Positions 27,326 to 36,686 of a stretch of 64,000 nt of DNA are shown here, in pieces. Every line of letters begins with the position of its first letter. Positions within the stretch are counted from its first letter, which is position 1. The notes beneath the pieces are model-generated. The model did not search any database and was not told the origin of the DNA. It saw nothing but the letters and a program-made list of their open reading frames with translations. The DNA is from Propionibacteriaceae bacterium (lineage in GTDB: Bacteria > Actinomycetota > Actinomycetes > Propionibacteriales > Propionibacteriaceae). The DNA lies in assembly GCA_027492545.1 (NCBI GenBank), contig JAPUEL010000034.1, positions 1 through 64,000 of the forward strand, read 5' to 3'. The position numbers and the translations under genes are program-made.

Positions 27326-28530
27326 TAGCCGCAGTCCACCAGGCCCACGGAGGCCTTGAGCCGCAGCACCCGCTCGGCGGAGTCCAGGACCTGTCCGGCG
27401 AACGTCGCGTCCGCGTCCGCCTCGGCCGCCGTGGCGTCGATCATGGCGGCCATGAGCCTCGGGTCGGCGTTGATGACGAGGTCTCCCCCGGCCGCCAGGA
27501 ACCGCACGCCGCGATCCTTCGGGGCCACGCCCGCCACCGCGCGGGCGGCCCCCAGGTCGTCGGCGATGACCACCCCGTCGAAGCCGAGGTCGGCGCGCAG
27601 CAGGTCGGTGATGACGGCGCGGCTGAACACGCCCTCCACGTCCGGATCGATCTGGCTGAAGACGGCAGACGACACCATGACCGAGCCCGCTCCGGCGTCG
27701 ATCCCCGCCCGGAACGAGGCCAGGGAGGGGCTGTCGACGGTGGTGTCATGGTCGACGGCGGCGTCGAAGTCGGTGTTGGCGTCCACCTCGCCCAGCCCGG
27801 GGAAGTGCTTGAGCGAGGTGGCGATGCCTGCCTGGGTCATCCCCTCCACGAACTCGACGACGGAGCGCGACACGGCGTCGACGTCGTTGCCGTAGTTGCG
27901 CGACAGTTGCCCGATGGGCGCGTTGGTGCCCTGCTTGGCCACCGGCACCACGTCCGCCACGGGGGCCAGGTTGTAGTGGACGCCGGCGCCGCCGAGCTGC
28001 TCGCCCCAGCGGAGGCTGGCCTCACGGAGCTCACCCGCCGCCATCTCGCCCTGCTCCGTGGCCGGTGGGATCCGGTCGAAGCCCTCGCCGCGGAGCCTCT
28101 GGACCTGCCCGCCCTCCTGATCCACCGCGATCAACAGGGGCAGCTCCGCGGTACCCAGGCTTCCCAGCTCCGCCGTGAGGTCCCGGACCGCGCCGATCCC
28201 CGAGGTGGTGTTACCGAGCAGCACCACCGACCCCACCCTGCCGAGCGCGATGGCCGAGCGGGTCGTCTCATCCAGGCCAGCGGTGGAGACGCCCACCATG
28301 AAGAGCTGCCCCACGCGCGTGCGGTCGTCCAGACCCTCCGCCAGCGACCGGCAGCTGGTCACGCTGGGTTGCGGCTCGACCGTGGGCGACGGGGAGCCCA
28401 CCGTGGTGCCCGCCATCGCGACCGAGGCCGGCCCGGCCGGGGTCTGCCCCGGCGGCAGGTGCGGCGCCGGCGCGCAGCCGGCGGCGAGCAGGGCGGCGGA
28501 CGCGACGACAGCGACCGTGCGGTTGCCCAT
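27325..28530 (-). CDS. Glycoside hydrolase family 3 lipoprotein (NagZ-like)
   Basis: A 401-residue exported lipoprotein, signal peptide with lipobox LLAAGC (Cys19), then a Pro/Thr/Ser-rich linker of about 40 residues and a GH3 catalytic barrel resembling beta-N-acetylhexosaminidases that trim muropeptides. Family motifs are LLIAVDQEGGQVQRL, the general-base region KHFPGLGEVDANTDFD and the nucleophile loop VIADDLGAA. The ATG overlaps the mtr stop (TGATG). A role in peptidoglycan recycling is inferred from the family; GH3 specificity is broad. Confidence 0.88.
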   Translation of the reverse strand: MGNRTVAVVASAALLAAGCAPAPHLPPGQTPAGPASVAMAGTTVGSPSPTVEPQPSVTSCRSLAEGLDDRTRVGQLFMVGVSTAGLDETTRSAIALGRVGSVVLLGNTTSGIGAVRDLTAELGSLGTAELPLLIAVDQEGGQVQRLRGEGFDRIPPATEQGEMAAGELREASLRWGEQLGGAGVHYNLAPVADVVPVAKQGTNAPIGQLSRNYGNDVDAVSRSVVEFVEGMTQAGIATSLKHFPGLGEVDANTDFDAAVDHDTTVDSPSLASFRAGIDAGAGSVMVSSAVFSQIDPDVEGVFSRAVITDLLRADLGFDGVVIADDLGAARAVAGVAPKDRGVRFLAAGGDLVINADPRLMAAMIDATAAEADADATFAGQVLDSAERVLRLKASVGLVDCG

Positions 28531-29936
28531 CAGCGGTCCAGGTACACGGTGTGGTGCGCGTCGACGAGGCCCAGCAGCGCGTTCTCCACCACCTCCGGGA
28601 GTGCGGGATGGATCCAGTACTGGCCTCGCGCCATCTGGGTGACGGGCAGCCCGAAGGTCATCGCCTGGATCAGGGGCTGGATCAGCGTCGGCGCCTGAGG
28701 ACCGATGATGTGGGCGCCGAGCAGGTGCCAGCTGTGCGGGTCCGCGAGCAGCTTGACGAAGTGCCCCTCGTCCTCGAGCGCCCACCCGTAGGCGACGTCG
28801 GCGTAGCGCTGGCGGGCCACCACGTACGGCACCCCCCACTCCTTCAGCTGCTCCTCGGTGGCCCCCACGCTCGCCAGTTGAGGGTCGCTGAACACCGCGC
28901 TGGGCACGTACCGGTGGTCGGTCTCCACCTGCTGGTCGGGGTGGAGCAGGTTGTGCTGGACCGTGCGCATCTCGGCGTTCGCGACGTGCTTGAGCAGGTA
29001 GTCCGAGGAGGCGTCGCCCATCGCCCAGACACCCGGGACGTTGGTGCTCTGCCGGGCGTCGACCTGGATCTGGCCGAAGGCCCTGACGTTGATCCCGGCG
29101 GCGGGCAGGTCCAGCGCCTCCGAGTTGCGCACCCGCCCGACGGCCAGCAGCATCGCGTCGGCGAAATACTCGTACTCGACGCCGTTGCGGTCCCGCGTGA
29201 TGACCGTGACCCCGCCGTCGTCCGAGCGCTCGAGCGAGCTGAGCTGCTGGTTGAGCCGCACGTGCACCCGCTTCGACAGGAGGGCGGCGAAGTGCTCGGC
29301 GACCTCCCGGTCGTGGTGGCGCAGCAGCACGTCGGACCGGTTGATGAGGGTGACCTCGGTGCCCAGCCCCGAGAAGATGTGCGCGAACTCGGCCGCGATG
29401 TAGCCGCCGCCGACGATGACCAGGCGGCGGGGCCGCTCGTCGATGCGCATGATGGTGTCCGACGTGAAGACCCGGTCCGCGGCCTCCTCGAGGCCGGGCA
29501 CGTCCACGGTGCGGGGGCGCGACCCGGTGGCGATGACGATGTGGTCCGCGCTGATGGTGTCGTCGCCCACCTGGAGCGTCTTGGGCCCCACGAACCGGGC
29601 CTCCCCGTGGAACACGGTGACGTTGGCGGAGCGCTGCCGCCACTCGAGTCCCCCGGCCGAGATGGGGTCGATCCGCCCGAAGATCCGGTCCCGGATGGCG
29701 GCCCAGTCGGATCCGCGGTACTGCAGGTTCACCCCGAGCCTGGCGGCCTGTGCGGGAGAGGCCGCGTGGTCGGCGGGCAGCACGAACATCTTCGTCGGGA
29801 TGCAACCGCGGTTGAGGCAGGTCCCGCCGAACGTCTCGTCGCGCTCGATCAGCGCCACGTTCCAGGTGGCGAATCGCTCGTCGATCAGCGAGTTCCCGGA
29901 TCCGGAACCGATCACCACCAGGTCAAAATGCTGCAT
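28530..29936 (-). CDS. mtr: Mycothione reductase
   Basis: A 468-residue FAD-dependent disulfide reductase that regenerates mycothiol from mycothione with NADPH. The FAD loop VIGSGSGNSL, the redox pair Cys40/Cys45 in GGTCLNRGCIPTK, the NAD(P) loop VIVGGGYIAAEFAHIF and the C-terminal catalytic IHPALPEVVENAL are all present. Sequence signatures match mycothione reductase better than lipoamide or mercury reductase. The ATG at 29936 may be leaderless (AACAAT 6 bases upstream). Together with mshD it shows that the host uses mycothiol. Confidence 0.92.
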   Translation of the reverse strand: MQHFDLVVIGSGSGNSLIDERFATWNVALIERDETFGGTCLNRGCIPTKMFVLPADHAASPAQAARLGVNLQYRGSDWAAIRDRIFGRIDPISAGGLEWRQRSANVTVFHGEARFVGPKTLQVGDDTISADHIVIATGSRPRTVDVPGLEEAADRVFTSDTIMRIDERPRRLVIVGGGYIAAEFAHIFSGLGTEVTLINRSDVLLRHHDREVAEHFAALLSKRVHVRLNQQLSSLERSDDGGVTVITRDRNGVEYEYFADAMLLAVGRVRNSEALDLPAAGINVRAFGQIQVDARQSTNVPGVWAMGDASSDYLLKHVANAEMRTVQHNLLHPDQQVETDHRYVPSAVFSDPQLASVGATEEQLKEWGVPYVVARQRYADVAYGWALEDEGHFVKLLADPHSWHLLGAHIIGPQAPTLIQPLIQAMTFGLPVTQMARGQYWIHPALPEVVENALLGLVDAHHTVYLDR

Positions 29937-30019
29937 GGCGCCATTGTTCCATGGACGGGGAGACCAGACCGGTCGCCGCCGCGCCGGGCCGCCCGGCCGA
30001 ACGGCCCTAAGCTGGCCGC

Positions 30020-30781
30020 ATGAGCGATTCGTGGGCAGTGGTGACGGGTGCGTCGAGCGGGCTGGGCGTCGGCTTCGCCGAGCGGCTGGCCGACGAGGGC
30101 ACCAACGTGCTGCTCGTGGCGCGGCGCCGTGACCTCCTGGAGGACGTGGCCGAGGCGATCCGTGCCCGGGGCCGCGTCCGGGCGGAGGTCTGGCCCGCCG
30201 ATCTGACCGACCGGGCGGAGCGGGCGCGGCTGGTGGCACGCATGGCCGAACTGGACGTCAGCCACCTGGTCAACAACGCCGGATTCGGCACCATGGGCGA
30301 GTTCAAGGACGCTGCCCCGGAGCGCGTGATCGACGAGATGGAGCTCAACATGGTTGCGCTGACCGAGCTGACCCGCGGGGTGCTCCCCCACATGGTGCAG
30401 CGCGGCGCCGGGGCGATCATCAACGTGGCCTCCACGGCGGCGTTCCAGCCCATCCCCACCATGGCCGTGTACGCAGCGTCCAAGGCCTACGTGATGCGCT
30501 TCACGATCGCGATCTGGGAGGAGCTCTACTCCACCGGCGTCCGGGCGATCGTCATCTGCCCCGGCCCCACCGACACCGAGTTCTTCGCCAACGCGGGCGA
30601 CGATGGCGTGATGCGCCGGCGACGCACCATCACGCAGGTGGTGGACACCGCGTTCGCGGGGCTGCGCGCACATCGGCCCATGGTGGTGGACGGGCCCACG
30701 AACGCGGCCATGGCGCTGGCCACCCGGTTGGTGCCCATGCACCTGCAGGCACGCTTCGCGCGCCTCGTGGCGACCAGCTGA
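30020..30781 (+). CDS. Short-chain dehydrogenase/reductase
   Basis: A 253-residue classical SDR. The cofactor loop is VTGASSGLGVG (8-18), with the arginine-rich VLLVARRRDLLE after the second strand suggesting NADPH. NNAG is at 85-88 and the catalytic residues are Ser138, Tyr151 and Lys155 (YAASKAYVM). The C-terminus is amphipathic, as in membrane-associated SDRs that act on lipids. TAAGCT at 30008-30013 ends 6 bases before the ATG, so the transcript is probably leaderless. It is divergent from mtr. The substrate is unknown. Confidence 0.9.
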   Translation: MSDSWAVVTGASSGLGVGFAERLADEGTNVLLVARRRDLLEDVAEAIRARGRVRAEVWPADLTDRAERARLVARMAELDVSHLVNNAGFGTMGEFKDAAPERVIDEMELNMVALTELTRGVLPHMVQRGAGAIINVASTAAFQPIPTMAVYAASKAYVMRFTIAIWEELYSTGVRAIVICPGPTDTEFFANAGDDGVMRRRRTITQVVDTAFAGLRAHRPMVVDGPTNAAMALATRLVPMHLQARFARLVATS

Positions 30782-30794
30782 CCGCTGAGCGCCG

Positions 30795-32249
30795 TCAGCC
30801 CACCTGGATGGACTTGTTCTCCGACGAGGTCGTCGGAGGCGCGCCTCCGGTCACGCTGGCTCGCACGTCGTAGCTGCCGAGCTCCAGCGCCACGCTCACG
30901 GACCACACGCGCCAGCCCTCGGCGTTGAGCCCGGTGGAGGTCTGGGCAGAGGTCTCCTCGACGACGCGGTCCGTGTCGATGTCGGTGATGCGCACGATGG
31001 GCTCACCCACGCCCGGCTTGACGGTGCCGATGATCACCACCTGCCCGGCCGCGAGTTGCGCCGCGTTCTTCGGGGAGTTGATCCACAGGGCGGGCATCGG
31101 GCTCAACCCCTCGCGGGTGAATCCGGTCTCGCTCATGAAGGCCACCGGCGGAGGGCCGCCGTCGGACAGGAACAGGACCCGCAATCCGGGGATGCCCACG
31201 ATCTCGGAGGCTGTGTAGACCACCTGGTCGCGGGCCTGGGCCGCCAAGGAGGGGGTGGTCAGGTCAGCAAAGGCCTCCGCGGAGAGGTCCACCGTGAGCA
31301 CATCGTCGGCCATCTCGATGCCGTTGAGGGTGCCCGGGCCCCACGCGGACTTGTAGTCCGGGTCCAGCGGTGCGAGCGACAGCACCGCGTCGAGCGCGCC
31401 CTGGACAAGATCCGTCGTGGCCGGGAGGTCGCGGAGTTCGCGGTACAGCCGGCCGTCCTGCCGGCCCACGTAGTACAGGGGAATGCCGCGGACCTGTGCG
31501 GGGAGCGACTTCGCCGCGATCACCGTCGGCGCCGCCGAGGGGCCCTCGGTGGCCGACTCCGGGATGGCGGCCGTGGGGCGGGTCAGCGCGGCGAGCCCCA
31601 GGCCCGCCGCAACGGCCACGACGGTGATCAGGGCCACCGTCCTGGGCCTGAGGCTGCCGGACCGCCGGGCCGTCAGGTGCAGCAGCTCCCCCTCCAGCGT
31701 CTCCGTGCCGGGGGCCTGGACCTGCCGGGCCGCTGATCGCAGCGCGGCGGTCACCTCCTGCGAGAGCGACTCCAGCACTCCTGGCAGGCTTCCCGGCGCG
31801 GGTGCGCCCACCCGCATCCTCAGCGCCTCCAGCGCCACCTCGAGCCTCTGATTGCAGCCCCTGACCGACATCCGCATGATGGCCGCCAGCTCCGGGCCGA
31901 ACACCGACAGGTAGTGGCTGACGATGATCAGCTCGGCGGTGCGCGGCGGGAGCGAGCTGACCGCGGACAGGATCTCCTGCTGGCGCGCCTCCGGCACCTG
32001 CGGCATGGTGATCGGGGTCTGGGCCGGCCGCACGGCCCTGGCGAGGTGGACGACGTGCTCGTGCAGGAACTCGACCCGCTCCGCGGGGTCGATCAGGCGA
32101 TGGCCGCGACGGTGCAGCGCGAGAAGCGCGCTGCGCACGATTCGGCCGGACTGCTGTTCCGCGCCGAGAAGCACGACGAGCCGGTGCAGGGTGCCCCCCT
32201 GCTCCTCGTACAGCCGGACCAGCCAGTCCGGCGCCTCCTCGGCAGCCAC
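30795..32249 (-). CDS. Sigma-region-4-like / transmembrane / GerMN-Gmad2 fusion protein
   Basis: A 484-residue protein of unusual build. Residues about 10-75 resemble a degenerate sigma region 2. Residues about 88-147 form a sigma-region-4-like helix-turn-helix (QQEILSAVSSLPPRTAELII, FGPELAAIMRMSVRGCNQRL). One membrane helix follows at about 204-223. Outside, a GerMN domain (about 256-375, LTVDLSAEAFADL) and a Gmad2-like immunoglobulin domain (about 385-484, INSPKNAAQLAAGQVVIIGT) complete it. The GTG at 32249 lies 3 bases after the ccsB stop. It may be a membrane-held regulator responding to the envelope, by inference only. Confidence 0.7.
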   Translation of the reverse strand: MAAEEAPDWLVRLYEEQGGTLHRLVVLLGAEQQSGRIVRSALLALHRRGHRLIDPAERVEFLHEHVVHLARAVRPAQTPITMPQVPEARQQEILSAVSSLPPRTAELIIVSHYLSVFGPELAAIMRMSVRGCNQRLEVALEALRMRVGAPAPGSLPGVLESLSQEVTAALRSAARQVQAPGTETLEGELLHLTARRSGSLRPRTVALITVVAVAAGLGLAALTRPTAAIPESATEGPSAAPTVIAAKSLPAQVRGIPLYYVGRQDGRLYRELRDLPATTDLVQGALDAVLSLAPLDPDYKSAWGPGTLNGIEMADDVLTVDLSAEAFADLTTPSLAAQARDQVVYTASEIVGIPGLRVLFLSDGGPPPVAFMSETGFTREGLSPMPALWINSPKNAAQLAAGQVVIIGTVKPGVGEPIVRITDIDTDRVVEETSAQTSTGLNAEGWRVWSVSVALELGSYDVRASVTGGAPPTTSSENKSIQVG

Positions 32250-32252
32250 CGC

Positions 32253-33164
32253 TCAGATGCCCGCGTACGAGTGGAGGCCGCTGAAGAGGAGGTTGACCCC
32301 GATGAAGTTGAACCAGAAGGTCACCACGCCGACCAGCGCGATGATCGCGACGGGGCGGCCCCGCCACCCCGCCGTGGCGCGCGCGTGGAGGTAGGCCACG
32401 TACACGATCCAGGTGATGAAGGACCAGGTCTCCTTGGGGTCCCAGTTCCAGAACCGGCCCCAGGCGTACTGCGCCCAGATGGCGCCGGCGGCGATGGTGA
32501 AGGTCCACAGGGGCACGGCGAACGCATGGAGGCGGTAGGAGATGAGGTCCAGCGTCTTCGCGGCCGGCACCTTGGCCAGGTAGCCGCCGATGACGGTGCC
32601 TCGCGCGGCAGAGCGGCGCTCCGCGGAGTCCCGGATGAGGAAGAGGGCGGCGGCGACGGCGCCGACGTTGAACGCGGCGCCGGAGATGGCGGCCGCGACG
32701 ATGTGGATGATGAACCACACGCTGTGCAGGGCCGGCACCAGCGGCGCCACCTCCACGTAGAACTCGGTCACGGCCAGGCCCAGCCCCACCGTGAACAGCA
32801 GGGTGACGCCCAGGCCCAGCCACCGCATCCCGAACCGCGCCACTCCGACGAGGTAGATGATGGCGGCGAACGCCAACGCGGAGGTGATGAACTCGTACAT
32901 GTTGCCCCACGGGGGGCGCTCGGCGGCCACACCCCGCAGCACGACCCCGGACACGTGCATCACGGCGGAGACGAGGGTCGCGGCCACCGCGAGGCGGCCC
33001 CAGAGGTCCACCCTGACGCGCTGCCTGTCCTCGGATCCGTCGTCCGGCCGGACCGCGGCCAGCCCCCTGGCGGAGGACCATTCGAGGGCATGCAGGCCGA
33101 AGGCCACGAGGTAGCCCACGGCCGCGACGACGATCGCGGTGTAGGACCATTCGGACAAGGTCAC
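32253..33164 (-). CDS. ccsB: Cytochrome c biogenesis protein CcsB (heme handling)
   Basis: A 303-residue multi-pass membrane protein of the CcmC/CcsA/CcsB family that, with ResB, moves heme to the outer face and attaches it to apocytochrome c (system II). About eight hydrophobic segments are seen, with the tryptophan-rich heme motif WGRFWNWDPKETWSFITW and flanking histidines (LHSVWFIIHI, YRLHAFAVPLW). The GTG at 33164 overlaps the resB stop (GTGA). It is the fourth gene of the resA-ccdA-resB-ccsB series. Confidence 0.94.
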   Translation of the reverse strand: MTLSEWSYTAIVVAAVGYLVAFGLHALEWSSARGLAAVRPDDGSEDRQRVRVDLWGRLAVAATLVSAVMHVSGVVLRGVAAERPPWGNMYEFITSALAFAAIIYLVGVARFGMRWLGLGVTLLFTVGLGLAVTEFYVEVAPLVPALHSVWFIIHIVAAAISGAAFNVGAVAAALFLIRDSAERRSAARGTVIGGYLAKVPAAKTLDLISYRLHAFAVPLWTFTIAAGAIWAQYAWGRFWNWDPKETWSFITWIVYVAYLHARATAGWRGRPVAIIALVGVVTFWFNFIGVNLLFSGLHSYAGI

Positions 33165-34723
33165 GTCTGGGGTCCCTCCTTCGTGTCCACTGGCGGCGCG
33201 CCCCCATTGTGCCCAGGAACGGCCACCGAGGCCAACAGCGCGGCCACCTCGTCGTCGAGCCCGGTGGCGGCATCTGCTCTGTCCAGCCCTCCCGCGACCG
33301 CCTCGCCGTCGGCGATCCTGATGAAGAGCCGACGGGGCCGCACGAACAGGGAGACGCACAGTCCTGCGACGCCGACCATCAGTGAGATCAGCGTCATGGT
33401 GTTGCCCGGTGTCTGGCTGACCTGCAGCTTCACCCACCTCTGGTAGCCGTCGAAGCTGATCGAACCCAGCCCGTCAGGCAGGGTGAAGCCGGCGCCCGGC
33501 AGCATCCGGGCCCGCAGCACCTGGCCCTCATCGCCCGGGACGGGCGTGAGGCCCGCGGTGTCGAGGGTGTAGACGCTCGAGGGGATGCCGGTCTCCTCGG
33601 CGGGCGGACCGGACCACGCGTTGAGGTAGACCTCGGGGTTCAGCGCGTCGGGGAACACCGAGTGCGGGCCGGTCTCGTCCAGCACCGCCGTCGGGAAGAA
33701 GAACGCCTCGAACGCCAGGCGCTGCGGGCGGGCGTCGGGGGCCTTGATGACCCCCACCGACGAGAAGTTCCCGTCCTGGGGCAGGAAGACCACCGGGCCG
33801 CTGTAGGCCACGTCGCCGTTGCCGTCGGTGACCGTGAAGAGGGGCGCGTACCCGTGTCCGATGAGGTTGATCTGCGTCCCGCCCTCGGTGATCAGTGGCT
33901 CGTTGACGGTCAGCAGCGCCGCCCGCGTGCCGGCGGCGTCGGTGAGGGTCACGTCCGCGTCGAACTGGCGGGCCGCCCCGCGCTGCACCTCGCCGGTCTC
34001 GAACGAGGCGCGGAACTCCTCGATGCCGACGGCGAACGCCTCGAGCGTGTCCGTGTCGACGAGCGATCCGGAGGTGAAGTCGTCGTATTGGGTGATCACG
34101 TTGGCGAACCCGCGGCCCTCCACGACCACCGCGGTGCCATGGAACCCCCACAGGTTGGACCAGGCCATGCCGATCAGCATGGCGATGAGGGAGACGTGGA
34201 AGACGAGATTGCCCGCCTCGCGGGAGTAGCCGCGCTCGGCCGAGACCCCCTCGTCGGAGCGCCGGACGCGGTAGCGCCTGGACCTCAGCCACGCCTCGGC
34301 CGCGGCGATGGCGTCGGCCGGGGCGCCGTCGACGGGACCGCGGGCCACCGCCGGGAGCCGCTCGATCCTGGCGGGGAGGGCCGGGGGCGGCTTCCTGACC
34401 GCACCGAGGTACTTGGAGATGCGGGGCAGGATGCAGCCGATGAGCGAGACGAACAGCAGCAGGTACACGGCCGAGAACGCGGGCGAGGTGTACACGTCGT
34501 AGAACCCGAGCGGCTCGAGGATCGAGTCCCAGAACGGGTTGTCGCGCTTGAAGTCCAGCACCGAGATCGGGGAGATGCTCTGCTGCGGGATCATCGAGCC
34601 CGGCACGGTCGCCAGCGCCAGCAGGAACAGCAGCATCAGGGCCGTGCGCATGGACGTCAGCTGGCCCCAGGCCCAGCGCAGCAGCTGGAGCGGGCCGAGC
34701 GTGCGTCCCGGATCCGCGGTCAC
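33161..34723 (-). CDS. resB: Cytochrome c biogenesis protein ResB
   Basis: ResB (520 residues) is the CcsB partner of the system II cytochrome c synthase. Three N-terminal helices (TSMRTALMLLFLLALATVPG, VYLLLFVSLIGCILPRIS, LVFHVSLIAMLIGMAWSNLWG) are followed by a large extracytoplasmic domain and a final helix (TLISLMVGVAGLCVSLFV). The GTG at 34723 overlaps the ccdA stop, and its own stop overlaps the ccsB start. The tail of about 55 residues after the last helix is acidic. The call is firm. Confidence 0.94.
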   Translation of the reverse strand: MTADPGRTLGPLQLLRWAWGQLTSMRTALMLLFLLALATVPGSMIPQQSISPISVLDFKRDNPFWDSILEPLGFYDVYTSPAFSAVYLLLFVSLIGCILPRISKYLGAVRKPPPALPARIERLPAVARGPVDGAPADAIAAAEAWLRSRRYRVRRSDEGVSAERGYSREAGNLVFHVSLIAMLIGMAWSNLWGFHGTAVVVEGRGFANVITQYDDFTSGSLVDTDTLEAFAVGIEEFRASFETGEVQRGAARQFDADVTLTDAAGTRAALLTVNEPLITEGGTQINLIGHGYAPLFTVTDGNGDVAYSGPVVFLPQDGNFSSVGVIKAPDARPQRLAFEAFFFPTAVLDETGPHSVFPDALNPEVYLNAWSGPPAEETGIPSSVYTLDTAGLTPVPGDEGQVLRARMLPGAGFTLPDGLGSISFDGYQRWVKLQVSQTPGNTMTLISLMVGVAGLCVSLFVRPRRLFIRIADGEAVAGGLDRADAATGLDDEVAALLASVAVPGHNGGAPPVDTKEGPQT

Positions 34724-35475
34724 AGGATCGTCCCGTAGGCGGCCGCCCACTGGCGCAGCACCGCGATGAGCGCATCCCACCATCCGACCACCATGGCGAG
34801 GCCCACCAGCATCATCGACACGCCGCCGATCCGCTGGAGCAGCAGCCCATGGCGCTTGATCCAGTCGAAGCGCGGCGCCAGCTCCGTGAATGCGACGGCG
34901 AACGCGAGGAACGGCAGGCCGAGGCCGAGGGCGTAGGCGAACGCGAGGATCCCCCCGCGCGTGGCCGAGCCCTCGTTGAGGGCGAGCGTCAGCACGACGG
35001 ACAGGGCGGGGCCGATGCAGGGCGTCCACCCGAGTCCGAACACCATGCCGAGCAGGGGTGAGGCCCACACGCCGAGGCGCGGCGCGACGGCGGGACGCCA
35101 CCCCGAGGGGACCGGCAGCCAGCCTGCGAAGCCGGCCCCCAGCACGATGATGACGACGCCCAGGACGACGGTGATCAGGCGGGCGTTGGTCAGGAGCGCC
35201 GCCCCGATGCCCCCCAGCAGCGCCCCCGTGAGCACGAACACGACAGAGAAGCCGAGAATGAACCCGAGCGTGCCACCGATCAGCAGGCGCTTCGAGGCCG
35301 TGCCGTCGGCGATCTGCGCCGACCCGAGCCCCGACGCATAGGACAGGTACCCGGGCAGCAGCGGCAGCACGCAGGGCGAGAGGAACGACACGAGACCGGC
35401 CAGCATCGCGACGGGGATGGCCACGAGCATGGACGACGTCAGGGCCTGCCCCGCCCAGGACTCGAGCAGGATCAT
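34720..35475 (-). CDS. ccdA: Thiol-disulfide interchange membrane protein CcdA
   Basis: CcdA (251 residues) carries electrons from cytosolic thioredoxin across the membrane to ResA so that the apocytochrome CXXCH cysteines stay reduced. Six hydrophobic segments are visible, with the two redox cysteines in SFLSPCVLPLLPGYLSY and GLGWTPCIGPALS. The ATG at 35475 overlaps the resA stop (ATGA). Both ends are coupled to neighbours in the cytochrome c operon. Confidence 0.95.
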   Translation of the reverse strand: MILLESWAGQALTSSMLVAIPVAMLAGLVSFLSPCVLPLLPGYLSYASGLGSAQIADGTASKRLLIGGTLGFILGFSVVFVLTGALLGGIGAALLTNARLITVVLGVVIIVLGAGFAGWLPVPSGWRPAVAPRLGVWASPLLGMVFGLGWTPCIGPALSVVLTLALNEGSATRGGILAFAYALGLGLPFLAFAVAFTELAPRFDWIKRHGLLLQRIGGVSMMLVGLAMVVGWWDALIAVLRQWAAAYGTIL

Positions 35476-36023
35476 GAGCCGGCCGCCACGTCCGAGACGA
35501 TGCCTCCGAGGGTGGTGGCGTCGACGGTGCCGAGCACCCGCGCGGCCACCCGGCCCTCGGCGTCGATCACCACGGTGCTGGGGATGGCCTTGGGCGGTAG
35601 CTGGGCGAAGCCCAGGAGGAGCCGGCCGTCGGGATCGAAGATGCTGGGGTAGGTGAGGCCGAACGCCCGCTCGAACGCCTGGGCTGGGGCCACGTCGAGG
35701 TCCCGGGTGTTGACGCCGAGGAAGGCCACGCCGTCGCCCAGTTCGCGCTGGGCCTCGACCAGCTCCGGGGCCTCGGCGCGGCAGGGCGCGCACCAGGAGC
35801 CCCAGACGTTGACCACCACGATCTTCCCCGCGTGATCAGCCGTCGAGACCTCCTCGCCGTTCAGGGCAACGCCGCTGAGGGTGGGGGCCGGCTCGCGACG
35901 CTCCGCCGGCACGATCGTGACGGTGCCGTCGCCGCCCTCGAAGCCGACGCCGTCCGACCCTGCCTGCGCACCGCACCCCGCCAGCAGCAGGAGCGACGCT
36001 GAGGCCGCGAGCAGCAGCCTCAC
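35472..36023 (-). CDS. resA: TlpA/ResA-type thiol-disulfide lipoprotein
   Basis: A 183-residue membrane-tethered thioredoxin-like protein that reduces apocytochrome c outside the cell. The signal ends in lipobox LLAGC (Cys17). The thioredoxin core has WGSWCAPCRAEAPELV with Cys78 and Cys81, and the cis-proline loop AIPSTVVID. The GTG at 36023 overlaps the stop of the upstream histidine phosphatase gene (GTGA). It receives electrons from CcdA, encoded next. Confidence 0.93.
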   Translation of the reverse strand: MRLLLAASASLLLLAGCGAQAGSDGVGFEGGDGTVTIVPAERREPAPTLSGVALNGEEVSTADHAGKIVVVNVWGSWCAPCRAEAPELVEAQRELGDGVAFLGVNTRDLDVAPAQAFERAFGLTYPSIFDPDGRLLLGFAQLPPKAIPSTVVIDAEGRVAARVLGTVDATTLGGIVSDVAAGS

Positions 36024-36676
36024 GTGCCGACCTTGAACCGCCGGTTGCGCACGGCGGGCAGGAGGTCGGCAACGGGCTCGGCGTAGTCCACGGCCGTCAC
36101 CTGGCCGTCACGGAGGGTGAAGCTGGTGACCGAACAGAGGGTGCACTGGCGGCGGCGCGGATCGTGGACCAACGGCCGGCCCTCCGCGTCGCTGCGGGCG
36201 ATCCAGATGGGCAGCTGGTGGCTGACGACGAGCGCCTGTCCCCCGGGGCCCGCCGCGGCGGCCGCGTCCTGGATGGCGGCCCGCATCCTGGCGGCCACCT
36301 CCTTGTAGGGCTCGCCCCAGCTGGGCTGGAGCGGGTTGCGCATGTGCCAGAACATCCGTGGATCACGCAGCGCCCGGTTGTCCTTCCCGAACACCATGCC
36401 CTCGAACCTGTTGTCGGCCTCGATGACCCGCTCGTCGGTGGCGATCTGGAGCTCCGCGAACAACGCCGCGGTGGGTGCCATGGTCTCCTGGGCGCGCTGG
36501 AGGGGTGAGCATCGGAGATGGGTGAGCGGGACGTCCTGCCAGTAGGTGGCCATCCGTTGAGCCATCTGGCGGCCGAGCTCGGAGAGCCCGTAGCCGGGTA
36601 GCCGGCCGTAGAGGACACCGCCGGGGTTCTCCACCTGGCCGTGCCGCATGACGTGCACCTTCGTCGCCTCTGTCAC
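36020..36676 (-). CDS. Histidine phosphatase (phosphoglycerate mutase-like)
   Basis: A 218-residue member of the histidine phosphatase superfamily. The catalytic RHG occurs in KVHVMRHGQVENP, with RCSPLQRAQET, NRFEGMVFG and VVSHQLPIW later. It heads the cytochrome c biogenesis series, as does the homologous gene in Mycobacterium. TAGGGT at 36689-36684, formed partly by the hemD stop, ends 7 bases before GTG 36676, so leaderless initiation there is preferred; ATG 36682 is the alternative. The substrate is not known. Confidence 0.85.
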   Translation of the reverse strand: MTEATKVHVMRHGQVENPGGVLYGRLPGYGLSELGRQMAQRMATYWQDVPLTHLRCSPLQRAQETMAPTAALFAELQIATDERVIEADNRFEGMVFGKDNRALRDPRMFWHMRNPLQPSWGEPYKEVAARMRAAIQDAAAAAGPGGQALVVSHQLPIWIARSDAEGRPLVHDPRRRQCTLCSVTSFTLRDGQVTAVDYAEPVADLLPAVRNRRFKVGT

Positions 36677-36686
36677 GCTCATCACC

